Source: Streptomyces griseoviridis
GTDB lineage: Bacteria; Actinomycetota; Actinomycetes; Streptomycetales; Streptomycetaceae
Assembly: GCA_014649155.1 (NCBI GenBank)
Contig: BMSM01000019.1
Coordinates: 1-64,000, forward strand
Length of the DNA stretch: 64,000 bases
Reading direction: 5' to 3'
Shown here: positions 16,781 to 25,753 of the stretch, one piece after another
Layout: each line of letters opens with the position of its first letter
Numbering within the stretch: the first letter of the stretch is position 1
Translations under genes and position numbers: made by a program
Notes under the pieces: generated by a model
Seen by the model: the letters and a program-made list of their open reading frames with translations, nothing else
What the model was told of the DNA's origin: nothing
The model's database searches: none

Positions 16781-17848
16781 TTAGCGACCGGTCTTGGGAG
16801 CCTTCCAGCGGGCGATGCCGCGGGCCACCAGGTTGAGGATCATGATGAACGCGATGAGCGTCAGGGCCGCCGCCCAGGCACGGTCGTACGCCGCGCCCTG
16901 GCCGCCGCTGTTGATGAACTGCAGGTAGATGTACATCGGCAGCGACGCCTGCGGGTCCTTGAACGGGTTCGCGTTGATGAGGTTCGTGACCCAGACCAGC
17001 AGCAGCACGGGCGCGGTCTCGCCGGCGATGCGGGCGATGGCCAGCATGATGCCGGTGGTGATGCCGCCGATGGAGGTCGGCAGGACCACCTTGATGATCG
17101 TGCGCCACTTCGGGACGCCGAGCGCCAGGGACGCCTCGCGCAGCTCGTTCGGGACGAGCTTGAGCATCTCCTCGGTGGAGCGGACGACGACCGGGATCAT
17201 CAGGATGGCCAGCGCCATCGACCCGGCGAAGCCGGAGTAGCCCATGTCCAGGATGAGAATCCACAGGCTGAGGATGAACAGACCCGCGACGATCGACGGG
17301 ATGCCCGTCATCACGTCGACGAAGAAGGTGACGGCCTTCGCGAGCTTGCCCCGGCCGTACTCGACCAGGTAGATCGCGGTCAGCACACCGATCGGCACGG
17401 CGATCACGGTGGCGATGCCGACCTGTTCCAGCGTGCCGAGGATGGCGTGGTAGATGCCGCCGCCGGGCTCGGTGTCGCGGACGTACCCCATCGAGTGGGT
17501 GAGGAAGTAGCCGTCGAGGACCTTGACGCCGCGCTTGACGGTCGTCCAGATCAGGGAGGCCAGCGGGATGATCGCCAGCAGGAACGCGACCCAGACCAGG
17601 CTGGTCGCGGTGCGGTCCTTGGCCTGGCGGCGGCCCTCGACCTTGGCCGAGATGCCGTAGGAGCCGGCGACGAAGAGGACCGCGGCGATCAGGGCCCACT
17701 GGATGGAGCTGTCCAGGCCGGCCGCGAAGCTGATGCCGAGACCGAGCAGGACCGCGCCGGCGGCGACCGCCCAGGCGAACCACTTCGGCAGGGTCGCGCC
17801 GCGCAGCGAACTCGGCGGACGCTGGTCGGTGAGAGACGCGTTGCTCAT
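16781..17848 (-). CDS. pstA: Phosphate ABC permease PstA
   Basis: 355 residues: an N-terminal extension with two or three additional helices, then the usual six-helix permease core. The EAA loop that contacts PstB is visible as REASLALGVPKWRTIIKVVLP. The ATG overlaps the pstC stop by 4 bp. The N-terminal region (about 100 residues before the core) is longer than in enteric PstA, as is common in actinomycetes. Confidence 0.96.
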   Translation of the reverse strand: MSNASLTDQRPPSSLRGATLPKWFAWAVAAGAVLLGLGISFAAGLDSSIQWALIAAVLFVAGSYGISAKVEGRRQAKDRTATSLVWVAFLLAIIPLASLIWTTVKRGVKVLDGYFLTHSMGYVRDTEPGGGIYHAILGTLEQVGIATVIAVPIGVLTAIYLVEYGRGKLAKAVTFFVDVMTGIPSIVAGLFILSLWILILDMGYSGFAGSMALAILMIPVVVRSTEEMLKLVPNELREASLALGVPKWRTIIKVVLPTSIGGITTGIMLAIARIAGETAPVLLLVWVTNLINANPFKDPQASLPMYIYLQFINSGGQGAAYDRAWAAALTLIAFIMILNLVARGIARWKAPKTGR

Positions 17849-18849
17849 GCGTTGGCCCCCGAGTACTCCTTGCGGCGGGAGATGATCATGCGCGCCGCGC
17901 CGTTGACCAGCAGGGTGATGACGAACAGGACGAGACCGGAGGCGATCAGGGCGTCCCGGCCCATCGGGCTGGCCTCGTTGAACTTGCTGGCGATGTTCTG
18001 CGCGAACGTGCCGCCGCCCGCGTCGAGCAGGCTCGCGTTGATGTCGAAGGTCGGCGAGAGGACCATGGCCACGGCCATGGTCTCGCCGAGGGCGCGGCCG
18101 AGGCCGAGCATCGAGGCGGAGATGATGCCGGAACGGCCGAAGGGCAGCACCGACATCCGGATGACCTCCCAGCGCGTGGCGCCGAGGGCGAGGGCGGCCT
18201 CCTCGTGCATCCGCGGGACCTGCCGGAAGACCTCACGGCTCACGTTGGTGATGATCGGCAGGATCATGATCGCGAGGAGGATGCCGACGGCGAGCAGCGA
18301 GCGGGCCGGGCCGCCGCTCCACTCGAAGACACCGGTCCAGCCGAGGTAGGTGTCGAGCCAGCCGTACAGGCCGTTCAGGTGCGGGACGAGGACCAGGACG
18401 CCCCAGAGGCCGTAGACGATGGACGGCACGGCGGCGAGCAGGTCGACGACGAAGGCGATGGTGCCGCCGAGCTTGCGCGGGGCGTAGTGCGTGATGAACA
18501 GCGCGATGCCGACCGCGATCGGGACCGCGATGGCCATGGCGATGATCGACGACACGACGGTGCCGAAGGCCAGGACCGCGATGCCGAACTCCGGCGGGAC
18601 GCCGGCCGGGTTCCAGTCGAAGCTGGTGAAGAAGTTGGCCTCGTCCTTGCTGATCGCGATCGAGGCGCGGTAGGTCAGGAACGCCGCGATGGCGCCCATC
18701 AGCACCAGGACGAAGATGCCGGAGCCGCGGGAGAGACCGACGAAGATCCGGTCTCCGGGGCGGGTGGCGCCGCGGGCCGCGCGCTTGGCTTCGGCCTCGG
18801 TCGGCTGGGGCGTTGGGGGTGAGGTGGGGTTCTGTGTCGATATGTCCAT
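17845..18849 (-). CDS. pstC: Phosphate ABC permease PstC
   Basis: 334 residues from ATG 18849, chosen because GGAGAA lies five bases upstream; a longer in-frame ORF exists. Six core membrane helices; the EAA loop is EEAALALGATRWEVIRMSVLP. A Pro/Thr-rich cytoplasmic N-terminus precedes helix 1. It pairs with PstA to form the channel. A strong hairpin lies between it and pstS, so it is probably expressed at a lower level than the binding protein. Confidence 0.96.
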   Translation of the reverse strand: MDISTQNPTSPPTPQPTEAEAKRAARGATRPGDRIFVGLSRGSGIFVLVLMGAIAAFLTYRASIAISKDEANFFTSFDWNPAGVPPEFGIAVLAFGTVVSSIIAMAIAVPIAVGIALFITHYAPRKLGGTIAFVVDLLAAVPSIVYGLWGVLVLVPHLNGLYGWLDTYLGWTGVFEWSGGPARSLLAVGILLAIMILPIITNVSREVFRQVPRMHEEAALALGATRWEVIRMSVLPFGRSGIISASMLGLGRALGETMAVAMVLSPTFDINASLLDAGGGTFAQNIASKFNEASPMGRDALIASGLVLFVITLLVNGAARMIISRRKEYSGANA

Positions 18850-18942
18850 CGGGTTCTCCGGTCTGCGGAGCCGTCGTGGGTACGGCGGCCCGGGCGGAAC
18901 CGGCCCGGTGGGGGACGGCTCCTGGCGGCGGTGCACCGGACG

Positions 18943-18977
18943 GTGCGGTCCGGCCCCGGGTGGGGGCCGGACCGCAC
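18943..18977 (-). terminator. Strong hairpin between pstS and pstC
   Basis: A perfect 15-bp stem, GTGCGGTCCGGCCCC with its complement, around a 5-base loop, only 5 bp after the pstS stop and 94 bp before pstC. It has no T-run, so partial termination or an mRNA-stabilising 3' end is likely. Either would raise PstS over PstCAB. Confidence 0.8.
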
Positions 18978-18982
18978 TCGGG

Positions 18983-20107
18983 TCAGCTCAGGCCCGAGAT
19001 GGTCTCGCGGACCTTGGTGATGATCTCGTCGGGCATCGGGGCGTAGCCGGCCTCGGCCAGCAGGCCCTGGCCGTCCTCGGAGGCGATGTAGTTCAGGAAC
19101 GCCTTGGTGGCGGGCAGGGTCTCGGCCTTGTTGCCCTTGTCGCAGACGATCTCGTACGTCACCAGGGTGATCGGGTACGCGCCCGCGGCGGACGGCGTGT
19201 AGTCCAGCTCCAGGGCCAGGTCCTTGCCGGTGCCGACGACCTTGGCGGCGCCGATCGCGGCGGTCGCGTTCTCGACGGTGGCCTTGACCGGCTCGGCGGC
19301 CTCGGTCTTGATGTCGACCGTCTTGATGCCCTCGGCGTAGGACAGCTCGAAGTAGGAGATGGCGCCCGAGGTCTGGGTGACCTGCTGCGCGAGGCCGGAG
19401 GAGCCCTGCGCGGACTGGCCGCCCTTGGCCTCCCAGGACTTGCCCGGCTCGTAGCTCCAGTCGCCGGGAGCGGCGGCCTTGAGGTACTTGGTGAAGTTGT
19501 CCGTGGTGCCGGACTCGTCCGAGCGGTGGAACGCCTGGATCTTCAGGTCGGGGAGCTTGGCGTCGGGGTTGAGCTTGGCGATCGCCTCGTCGTTCCACTT
19601 GGTGATCTTGCTGTCGAAGATCTGGGCGAGGGTGGCCGCGTCCAGGGTCAGCGAGTCGACGCCGGGGACGTTGAAGCCGACCGCGATCGGGCCGCCGACC
19701 ATCGGCAGGTCGATGCCCTGGCCGTTGGAGCAGATCTTCTTGGAGGCGGTGATCTCCTCGGGCTTCAGCGCGGAGTCCGAACCGGCGAAGGCGGTCTGGC
19801 CCTGGGTGAACGCGGTCACGCCGGCGCCCGAACCCGTGGGGTTGTAGTTGATCTGCACGCCCGAGCACGCCGCGGCGAACTCCTTCACCCACGCGTCGAT
19901 CGCGTTCTTCTGGGCGGAGGAGCCGGACGCCTGGAGCTGGCCGGAGGCGTCACCGCAGTCGACGCTGCTGCTGGCCTTCGCGGAGGCGCTGCCGCCGGAG
20001 CCGGTGTCGCTCGTGTCGTCGGAGCCGCACGCCGTGAGGGCCAGGGCGCCGGAGACGGCGAGAGCACCGAGAGCGAGGGCCCGCCGGTTCATGCGCTGAA
20101 GCTTCAC
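18983..20107 (-). CDS. pstS: Phosphate-binding lipoprotein PstS
   Basis: 374 residues. Signal peptide with lipobox ALTACG (Cys27), a Ser/Gly linker, then the phosphate-binding fold with SGSSAQKNAI, GSGAGVTAF, AGSDSAL and the RSDESGTT loop that cradles phosphate. Start GTG 20107 is used; ATG 20092 (MNRRALALG) is possible. The promoter region carries a clear PHO box, so PhoP activates it under phosphate starvation. It heads pstSCAB. Confidence 0.97.
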   Translation of the reverse strand: MKLQRMNRRALALGALAVSGALALTACGSDDTSDTGSGGSASAKASSSVDCGDASGQLQASGSSAQKNAIDAWVKEFAAACSGVQINYNPTGSGAGVTAFTQGQTAFAGSDSALKPEEITASKKICSNGQGIDLPMVGGPIAVGFNVPGVDSLTLDAATLAQIFDSKITKWNDEAIAKLNPDAKLPDLKIQAFHRSDESGTTDNFTKYLKAAAPGDWSYEPGKSWEAKGGQSAQGSSGLAQQVTQTSGAISYFELSYAEGIKTVDIKTEAAEPVKATVENATAAIGAAKVVGTGKDLALELDYTPSAAGAYPITLVTYEIVCDKGNKAETLPATKAFLNYIASEDGQGLLAEAGYAPMPDEIITKVRETISGLS

Positions 20108-20226
20108 TTGAGGGAGTTCCTTCCGAGAGCCGCCGTCCTGAATTCGGCGGCGTGCGAGGACTGAGCGATACGGACGCGTTTTCGTAGTGCGACCCGTATC
20201 GGGTAAGGCCGAAAGTAGGCAGAACA

Positions 20227-20266
20227 GGTGAAGCCGCCGATGGCCGTACGTGAACGGGGGGTGAAC
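20227..20266 (-). promoter_or_regulatory. PHO box (PhoP operator) of pstS
   Basis: On the minus strand GTTCACC (20260-20266) and GTTCACG (20249-20255) are 11 bp apart. A weak unit (20238-20244) and CTTCACC (20227-20233) follow on the same 11-bp register. This is the direct-repeat layout of Streptomyces PhoP operators (GTTCACC repeats). It lies about 120-160 bp upstream of the pstS start. Confidence 0.9.
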
Positions 20267-20348
20267 CCCTGGGGACGGTGCGGTGAGGTAACGGAACGCT
20301 CACGTCGAGGACACGGGGTGATTCCGGCGGGGTGCCGCGGTACGCCGA

Positions 20349-20786
20349 CTATGGCAGGGAGATACCGGCCGGCAGGGCGTCGATCAGGGTGCGGTCCCTC
20401 GGTCGGGTGAGGCGGGCGCGGGCGGCGGCGGGCGTCAGCCACAGGACGCGGTCGACCTCGTCGTTCGGTGCGAACGCGCCGGAGACGGCCTCGGCGGCCC
20501 AGTAGCGGACCTCCTTGGGCCGGCCGTCGGCCAGGTAGCGCGCGGTGGGCAGCTCGGGGCCGGGCGCGGCGGTGTGCCCGGTCTCCTCGGCGACCTCGCG
20601 CAGCGCGCCGGCGAGGGCGTCCTCGCCGGGCTTCAGCTTGCCCTTGGGGTGCGACCAGTCGTCGTACTTCGGGCGGTGGACCAGGCAGATCTCCAGGGCG
20701 CCGGTGGCCGGCGAACGCCGCCACAGGACGCAGCCGGCCGCCAGGACCGGGGTGGTGCCGTCCGGGTCTTCGGGGCTGCTGCTCAC
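20349..20786 (-). CDS. Nudix hydrolase (MutT-like)
   Basis: 145 residues with one Nudix domain. The Nudix box Gx5Ex7REUxEExGU is complete as GKLKPGEDALAGALREVAEE then TG. The family hydrolyses nucleoside diphosphate derivatives: 8-oxo-dGTP, or diadenosine polyphosphates as in MutT1. It lacks the C-terminal phosphoglycerate-mutase-like domain of full-length mycobacterial MutT1. It sits between pstS and the CHAD gene on the same strand, which suggests a phosphate or polyphosphate context. Confidence 0.9.
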   Translation of the reverse strand: MSSSPEDPDGTTPVLAAGCVLWRRSPATGALEICLVHRPKYDDWSHPKGKLKPGEDALAGALREVAEETGHTAAPGPELPTARYLADGRPKEVRYWAAEAVSGAFAPNDEVDRVLWLTPAAARARLTRPRDRTLIDALPAGISLP

Positions 20787-20827
20787 TGTCGCCTCGCCTG
20801 GGTGCCGGGGGTACGGGGTGCCGGGTG

Positions 20828-22426
20828 CTAGGGGGTGCCGGCCGCTTCCTTGTGCCAGCAGTGCTGGAACGCGTACCGCGCCGCCTCCACCTCATGCCGC
20901 TGGTCGGCGTGGAGCACGCCCAGCGCGTACGCCGTCGCGGGGGCGATCCGCGGGGTGCGGGCCGCCTGCGCGGCGGCCGCGGCGGCCTCGGCGGCGTCGC
21001 GGTGCCGGTCGAGGGCCTCGCCGGCGGCGAGCAGGCGTACGCCGACGGGGGCGTCGCCGCACGCGACGACCTCCCGGGCGTAGCGGTGCAGCCGCAGCAG
21101 CAGGCGGACCTGGTGCCAGGGGGTGTCCTGCGGGTGCGGGGACGGGTCCGGGGAGAGGCCGTGGACCAGGGCCTCCGCGTTGTACGGGCTGCCCGCGGTG
21201 ACCAGGGGCAGGGCGGCCACGGCGTCGACGAGACGGTCCCGGGCGGCGGCGGCCAGCGGGCGCAGGTCGGCGCCGGCCGCGCCCGCCGCCAGGGGGACGT
21301 CGCTGGCCAGGACGGCGACCTTGTCGGCGACCGCGTGGAAGCGGCTGCTGCCGAGGGCCTGGAGCGCCGTGGAGTGGGCGCGGGTGCGGGCCAGGGTCAG
21401 CTGGCGGTCCAGCAGGGCGCCCGCCTTGGCCGCACCCACGGTGAGGGCGCCGCGCTCGGGTCCGGCCTGCTGCGCGGGGATGCCCGCCGGCGTCTCCGGG
21501 AAGGGCGCGGAGGCCGGGCCGGACAGCCGGTGCAGGGCCTGGAGCAGGCGCTCCAGGCGGGACGCGTAGGCGTGCTCCAGGGCCAGCGTGCCGGAGAGCC
21601 AGGCCAGCTCGGGGCGGATGTCCTCCGCCCAGGCGGCGTCGAGCAGCGTCTGGAAGGTGTGCAGGCTGCCGCTGATGCGGCGGGCGGCGCGGCGCAGGGC
21701 GCGCACGGCGTCGGCGGAGCCGTCCGGGGCGGTGGCGCCCGCGCCGTTCTCCCGGTGCAGGCGCAGCGCGCGGAGGAACTCCGTGGCCTGGGCGCGCAGG
21801 TAACCGGCGAGGGCGTCGGCGTCCACGGGAAACTCCGGGGCGGTGCGGCCGGCCGTGCCGGGCGGGGACTTCCGGTCGGCCGGGGCGGACGGGTCCGGGC
21901 GGAGGGCGGCGGGCGGGGTGCGGTCGGTTCGCATGGAGTGGTCTGTCGGGGCGGGCCGGCCAGGAGCGGGCCGGGCGGGCGGGGTGCGGTCCGGGGCGGA
22001 GGGTTGGGCCGGTGCGTTGGTGCGGGGCGGGGGCGCGGGGCGGACGGGGGCGGCGGGGCGGTCCGGTGGTACGGAGAGGGCCGGTGCGGTGGTGTGGTCC
22101 GGTGCGGCGGGGCGGTCCGGTGTGGTGGTGCGGACGGGGGCGGCGGGGCGGTCCGGTGTGGTGGTGCGGACGGGGGCGGCGGGGCGGTCCGGTGTGGTGG
22201 TGCGGACGGGGGCGGCGGGGCGGTCCGGTGCGGTGGTGGGGGCCGGTGGTGCCGGTTCGGGCGGTGGGGTGGGGTGGTCCGCCGGACGGGCGGGGGCGCC
22301 GTCCTGGCGCGGGCCGGGACGGGCCGGGGGCGCGGTTCCTCGCGCCCCTCTGGCGGCGTTGCCGCCCGGCGGCACCGGGCCGGCCGGGACCGGGTAGGGC
22401 GTCGGGTCAAGGTGTCGCTGTGCCAC
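20828..22426 (-). CDS. CHAD-domain protein with Pro-rich repeat N-terminus
   Basis: 532 residues. The N-terminal 190 or so residues are Pro/Ala/Arg-rich and include three exact 12-residue copies of a TTTPDRPAAPVR-type unit. The C-terminal 320 residues form a CHAD domain: helical, His/Arg-rich, with an ADAVRALRRAARRISGSL-type start and a HxxR-rich end (LLLRLHRYAREV). CHAD domains bind polyphosphate. GTG 22426 has CGGAGG upstream and lies inside the ppk 3' end (20-bp overlap), so it is co-translated with ppk and very probably targets polyphosphate granules. Confidence 0.88.
   Translation of the reverse strand: MAQRHLDPTPYPVPAGPVPPGGNAARGARGTAPPARPGPRQDGAPARPADHPTPPPEPAPPAPTTAPDRPAAPVRTTTPDRPAAPVRTTTPDRPAAPVRTTTPDRPAAPDHTTAPALSVPPDRPAAPVRPAPPPRTNAPAQPSAPDRTPPARPAPGRPAPTDHSMRTDRTPPAALRPDPSAPADRKSPPGTAGRTAPEFPVDADALAGYLRAQATEFLRALRLHRENGAGATAPDGSADAVRALRRAARRISGSLHTFQTLLDAAWAEDIRPELAWLSGTLALEHAYASRLERLLQALHRLSGPASAPFPETPAGIPAQQAGPERGALTVGAAKAGALLDRQLTLARTRAHSTALQALGSSRFHAVADKVAVLASDVPLAAGAAGADLRPLAAAARDRLVDAVAALPLVTAGSPYNAEALVHGLSPDPSPHPQDTPWHQVRLLLRLHRYAREVVACGDAPVGVRLLAAGEALDRHRDAAEAAAAAAQAARTPRIAPATAYALGVLHADQRHEVEAARYAFQHCWHKEAAGTP
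22104..22237. repeat. 36-bp in-frame tandem repeat in CHAD gene
   Basis: Three identical 36-bp copies (22104-22139, 22140-22175, 22176-22211) and a partial fourth (22212-22237). A further partial copy lies near 22050-22068. The unit is a multiple of three, so changes in copy number preserve the frame and lengthen or shorten the Pro-rich tail. Confidence 0.95.
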
Positions 22427-24650
22427 GCCGGCGCCTCCGGGCGTCTATGAGCATCTCCTGGACGTTGCGCAGGGGGTGGCCGTCCGCGTCGGTCGCGTGC
22501 CGGGTCCACTCGCCGTCCGGACCGAGGTGCCAGGACGCGGTGGTGTCGGACATGCCGGTTTCCAGCAGACGGCTCAGGGCCGCCCGGTGGGCCGGGTCGG
22601 TGACCCGGACGAGCGCCTCGATACGGCGGTCGAGGTTGCGGTGCATCATGTCGGCGCTGCCGATCCAGACCTCCGGCTCACCGCCGTTGCCGAAGGCGAA
22701 GACGCGGGAGTGCTCCAGGAACCGGCCGAGGACGGAGCGGACCCGGATGTTCTCCGAGAGACCGTCCACACCGGGGCGCAGGGCGCAGATGCCGCGCACC
22801 CACACGTCGACCGGGACACCCGCCTGCGACGCCCGGTAGCAGGCGTCGACGATCGCCTCGTCCACCATCGAGTTGACCTTGATGCGGACCGAGGCGGGGC
22901 GTCCGGCGCGGTGGTGCTGGATCTCCTTGTGGATGCGGGCGACCAGGCCGTCGCGGAGCGACTTGGGGGCGACCAGGAGCCGGCGGTACGTCTCGCGGCG
23001 GGAGTAGCCGGAGAGCCGGTTGAACAGGTCGGACAGGTCCGCGCCGACCTGCGGGTCGGCGGTGAGCAGGCCGAGGTCCTCGTAGAGGCGGGCCGTCTTC
23101 GGGTGGTAGTTGCCGGTGCCGACGTGGCTGTAGCGGCGGAGGGTCTCGCCCTCCTGCCGTACGACGAGGGAGAGCTTGCAGTGCGTCTTCAGGCCGACCA
23201 GGCCGTAGACGACGTGGCAGCCGGACTCCTCCAGCTTGCGCGCCCACTTGATGTTGGCGTGCTCGTCGAAGCGGGCCTTGATCTCGACGAGGACGAGGAC
23301 CTGCTTGCCGGCCTCGGCGGCGTCGATCAGCGCGTTGACTATGGGGGAGTCCCCGGAGGTGCGGTACAGCGTCTGCTTGATCGCCAGGACGTCCGGGTCC
23401 TCCGCGGCCTGCTCCAGGAACGCCTGGACGGACGTGGAGAACGAGTCGTACGGATGGTGCAGGAGGACGTCCCTGCTGCGCAGCGCGGCGAAGATGTCGG
23501 GGGCGGAGGCGGACTCGACCTCGGCGAGGTCGCGGTGGGTGCCGGCGATGAACTTCGGGTACTTCAGCTCCGGCCGGTCCAGGCCGTGGATGCGGAAGAG
23601 GCCGGTGAGGTCCAGGGGGCCGGGGAGGGGGTAGACCTCCGCCTCGGTGATCTTCAGCTCGCGGACGAGGAGGTCCAGGACCTCGCGGTCGATGCTCTCC
23701 TCGACCTCCAGGCGGACCGGGGGGCCGAAGCGGCGCCGCATGAGTTCCTTCTCGAGGGCCTTGAGGAGGTTCTCGGCGTCGTCCTCCTCCACCTCCAGGT
23801 CCTCGTTGCGGGTGACGCGGAAGGCGTGGCTCTCCAGGACCTCCATGCCCGGGAAGAGTTCTTCCAGGTGGGCGGCGATGACATCCTCGATGGGGACGTA
23901 TCGGCCCGGGGACGCCTCCAGGAAGCGGGAGAGCAGCGGGGGGACCTTGACCCGGGCGAAGTGGCGGTGGCCGGTGACCGGGTTGCGGACGACGACCGCG
24001 AGGTTGAGGGAGAGGCCCGAGATGTAGGGGAAGGGGTGGGCCGGGTCGACCGCGAGCGGGGTGAGGACCGGGAAGATCTGGTGCCGGAAGAGGGTGAACA
24101 GGCGGCCCTGCTCCTTCTCGGCCAGCTCCGACCAGCGGACCAGGTGGATGCCCTCCTCGGCGAGGGCCGGGGCGACGTCCTCGTGGAAGCAGGCGGCGTG
24201 CCGGGCCATCAGCTCGCGCGAGCGCGCCCAGATCATCTCCAGCACCTCGCGGGGCTGGAGGCCGGAGGCGGAGCGGGTGGCGACGCCGGTGGTGATGCGG
24301 CGCTTCAGGCCGGCGACGCGGACCATGAAGAACTCGTCCAGGTTGCTGGCGAAGATCGCGAGGAAGTTCGCTCGTTCGAGGAGGGGGGTGTTCGGGTCCT
24401 CGGCGAGTTCCAGGACGCGTTCGTTGAACGCGAGCCAGCTGCGTTCGCGGTCGAGGAAGCGGCCCTGGGGGAGCGGGACGCGGCCGTCGTTGCGGCTGTC
24501 CTGGGTCTCCTCGTAATCGTCGAGGTCGGAGTCGATGTCCGGCTCCAGGTCGGAGACCGTGGCGGCGACCGTGTGCGGGCGGTGCGCGGCGATGGAGCCC
24601 ACGGAGGGCTGCGTGTGCTGGACCTCTGCCCGGGTGTTCGGCTGGCTCAT
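22407..24650 (-). CDS. ppk: Polyphosphate kinase Ppk1
   Basis: 747 residues from ATG 24650 (GGAAGA nine bases upstream); a start at 24764 would add 38 residues. It has the four Ppk1 domains. The phosphorylated His lies in YSHVGTGNYHP, about 265 residues from the C-terminus, and the second catalytic His is in FLEHSRVFAF. The N-terminal FLDRERSWLAFNERVLELA is typical. It reversibly makes polyphosphate from ATP. It is downstream of no clear PHO box, yet sits beside pst and pit and overlaps the CHAD gene. Confidence 0.96.
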   Translation of the reverse strand: MSQPNTRAEVQHTQPSVGSIAAHRPHTVAATVSDLEPDIDSDLDDYEETQDSRNDGRVPLPQGRFLDRERSWLAFNERVLELAEDPNTPLLERANFLAIFASNLDEFFMVRVAGLKRRITTGVATRSASGLQPREVLEMIWARSRELMARHAACFHEDVAPALAEEGIHLVRWSELAEKEQGRLFTLFRHQIFPVLTPLAVDPAHPFPYISGLSLNLAVVVRNPVTGHRHFARVKVPPLLSRFLEASPGRYVPIEDVIAAHLEELFPGMEVLESHAFRVTRNEDLEVEEDDAENLLKALEKELMRRRFGPPVRLEVEESIDREVLDLLVRELKITEAEVYPLPGPLDLTGLFRIHGLDRPELKYPKFIAGTHRDLAEVESASAPDIFAALRSRDVLLHHPYDSFSTSVQAFLEQAAEDPDVLAIKQTLYRTSGDSPIVNALIDAAEAGKQVLVLVEIKARFDEHANIKWARKLEESGCHVVYGLVGLKTHCKLSLVVRQEGETLRRYSHVGTGNYHPKTARLYEDLGLLTADPQVGADLSDLFNRLSGYSRRETYRRLLVAPKSLRDGLVARIHKEIQHHRAGRPASVRIKVNSMVDEAIVDACYRASQAGVPVDVWVRGICALRPGVDGLSENIRVRSVLGRFLEHSRVFAFGNGGEPEVWIGSADMMHRNLDRRIEALVRVTDPAHRAALSRLLETGMSDTTASWHLGPDGEWTRHATDADGHPLRNVQEMLIDARRRRRGTATP

Positions 24651-25210
24651 GAACCCATTCTTCCGCGCCGGGGGCAGGACAGGCGCGTCGGAGGCGTCGG
24701 ACCTCGCGGGAGGGAGCGCGGGCCTGTGCGGGGGTGGCCCAGGCGCGGGCACGGCGGGCTTCATTCGGCGAGGGTCGCAAGCTCATCTGAATCGGCGGTT
24801 ACGGGGAGATGGCGTGAGGGATAGCGGGGGGCGGCTCGGGGGTGGTGGGCGGGGCCGCCGGGTTGTTCCGTGCGCCGTGGCTCCGGTGGGTGGGTCGGGG
24901 CGGCGGGGGCACGGCGAGCCCGCGCCGTCGGACGCGCGGGACGCCGCCAGGCGGGGTTTCCCGCGACCCGGTGAGCGGCGGGCTGCGCCGCACCCCCACG
25001 ACCCGCTCCCGTCGTACGGCGGCTGCGGGCGGGTGGTGGGGCCCGGAGTCCCGTGGTCGGGTGCCGGTCGTACGGCGGCTGCGGGCGGTGGGGCGGGAGT
25101 GCGGGTCCCGTGGCCGGGTGCCGGTGGTGCGGGGGCTGTGGGTTCCGGCGGGTGGGATCGGGGGCTGGGCGTCCGTGAACCGGTCGGGGGCGGTCGTGCG
25201 ATGAGGGGAT
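24651..25210. other. 560-bp intergenic region with 56-bp degenerate repeat
   Basis: It separates the divergent ppk and sigma factor genes. A GTCGTACGGCGGCTGCGGGC-type block occurs at 25011 and again at 25067 (period 56 bp), with a degraded third copy near 25123. No open frame here resembles a protein. Promoters for both flanking genes must lie within it, but no clear -35/-10 pair or PHO box could be picked out. Confidence 0.6.
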
Positions 25211-25753
25211 GTGAGCGAGACGAGAAGCGACGGGGAGCTGCTGCGGGCCGTCGCGTCCGACGGGGACCGGCGGGCCTTCGAGGAGCTGTACCGGCGGTAC
25301 GCCCCCTGGCTGACGGCCCGGATGCGGAGCCGCTGCGCCGATCCCGGGATCGTCGACGACGTGGTGCAGGAGACCTTCCTCGCGGTGTGGCGCGGCAGCG
25401 CCCGGTACCGGGAGGACGGCGACGTCGCGGGGTGGCTGTGGCGGATCGGGTCGCGGCGGCTGATCGACGTGCTCCGGGGGGACGGGGCGCGGGGACGGCT
25501 GCGGCAGGCGCTGGCGCGGCTGCGGCACCGGGACGAGGTGTCGGCGGAGGAGCGGGTGCTCGCCGGCGTCGAGCACGGTGACCTCGCCGGGGCGCTGGTC
25601 CGGCTCTCGCCCGAGCTGCGCGCGGTGCTCCAGGCGACGGTCGTCGACGGGCTGACCACCCGCGAGGCGGCCGTCCTGCTCGGCATCCCGCCGGGCACGG
25701 TCAAGACGCGGGCGATGCGGGCCCGCAAGCAACTGCGGGAGGCCCTGGCATGA
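25211..25753 (+). CDS. ECF-type RNA polymerase sigma factor
   Basis: 180 residues. Region 2 (about 22-90) contains FEELYRRYAPWLTARM and DDVVQETFLAVWRGS. Region 4 (about 125-178) contains ALVRLSPELRAVL and the helix-turn-helix LTTREAAVLLGIPPGTVKTRAMRARKQLREAL. No region 1 or 3. Start GTG 25211, with AGGGG close upstream. Its stop overlaps the next gene by 4 bp; that gene encodes its probable membrane anti-sigma factor. Confidence 0.92.
   Translation: MSETRSDGELLRAVASDGDRRAFEELYRRYAPWLTARMRSRCADPGIVDDVVQETFLAVWRGSARYREDGDVAGWLWRIGSRRLIDVLRGDGARGRLRQALARLRHRDEVSAEERVLAGVEHGDLAGALVRLSPELRAVLQATVVDGLTTREAAVLLGIPPGTVKTRAMRARKQLREALA

Noticed and set aside
15967..20107. A fifth pst gene, phoU, within the operon
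   Set aside because: None was found; the only PhoU-like gene here is the DUF47 partner of pit.
24765..24845. A PHO box upstream of ppk
   Set aside because: Only a weak CCTCACG-like unit is present; no second unit in 11-bp register.
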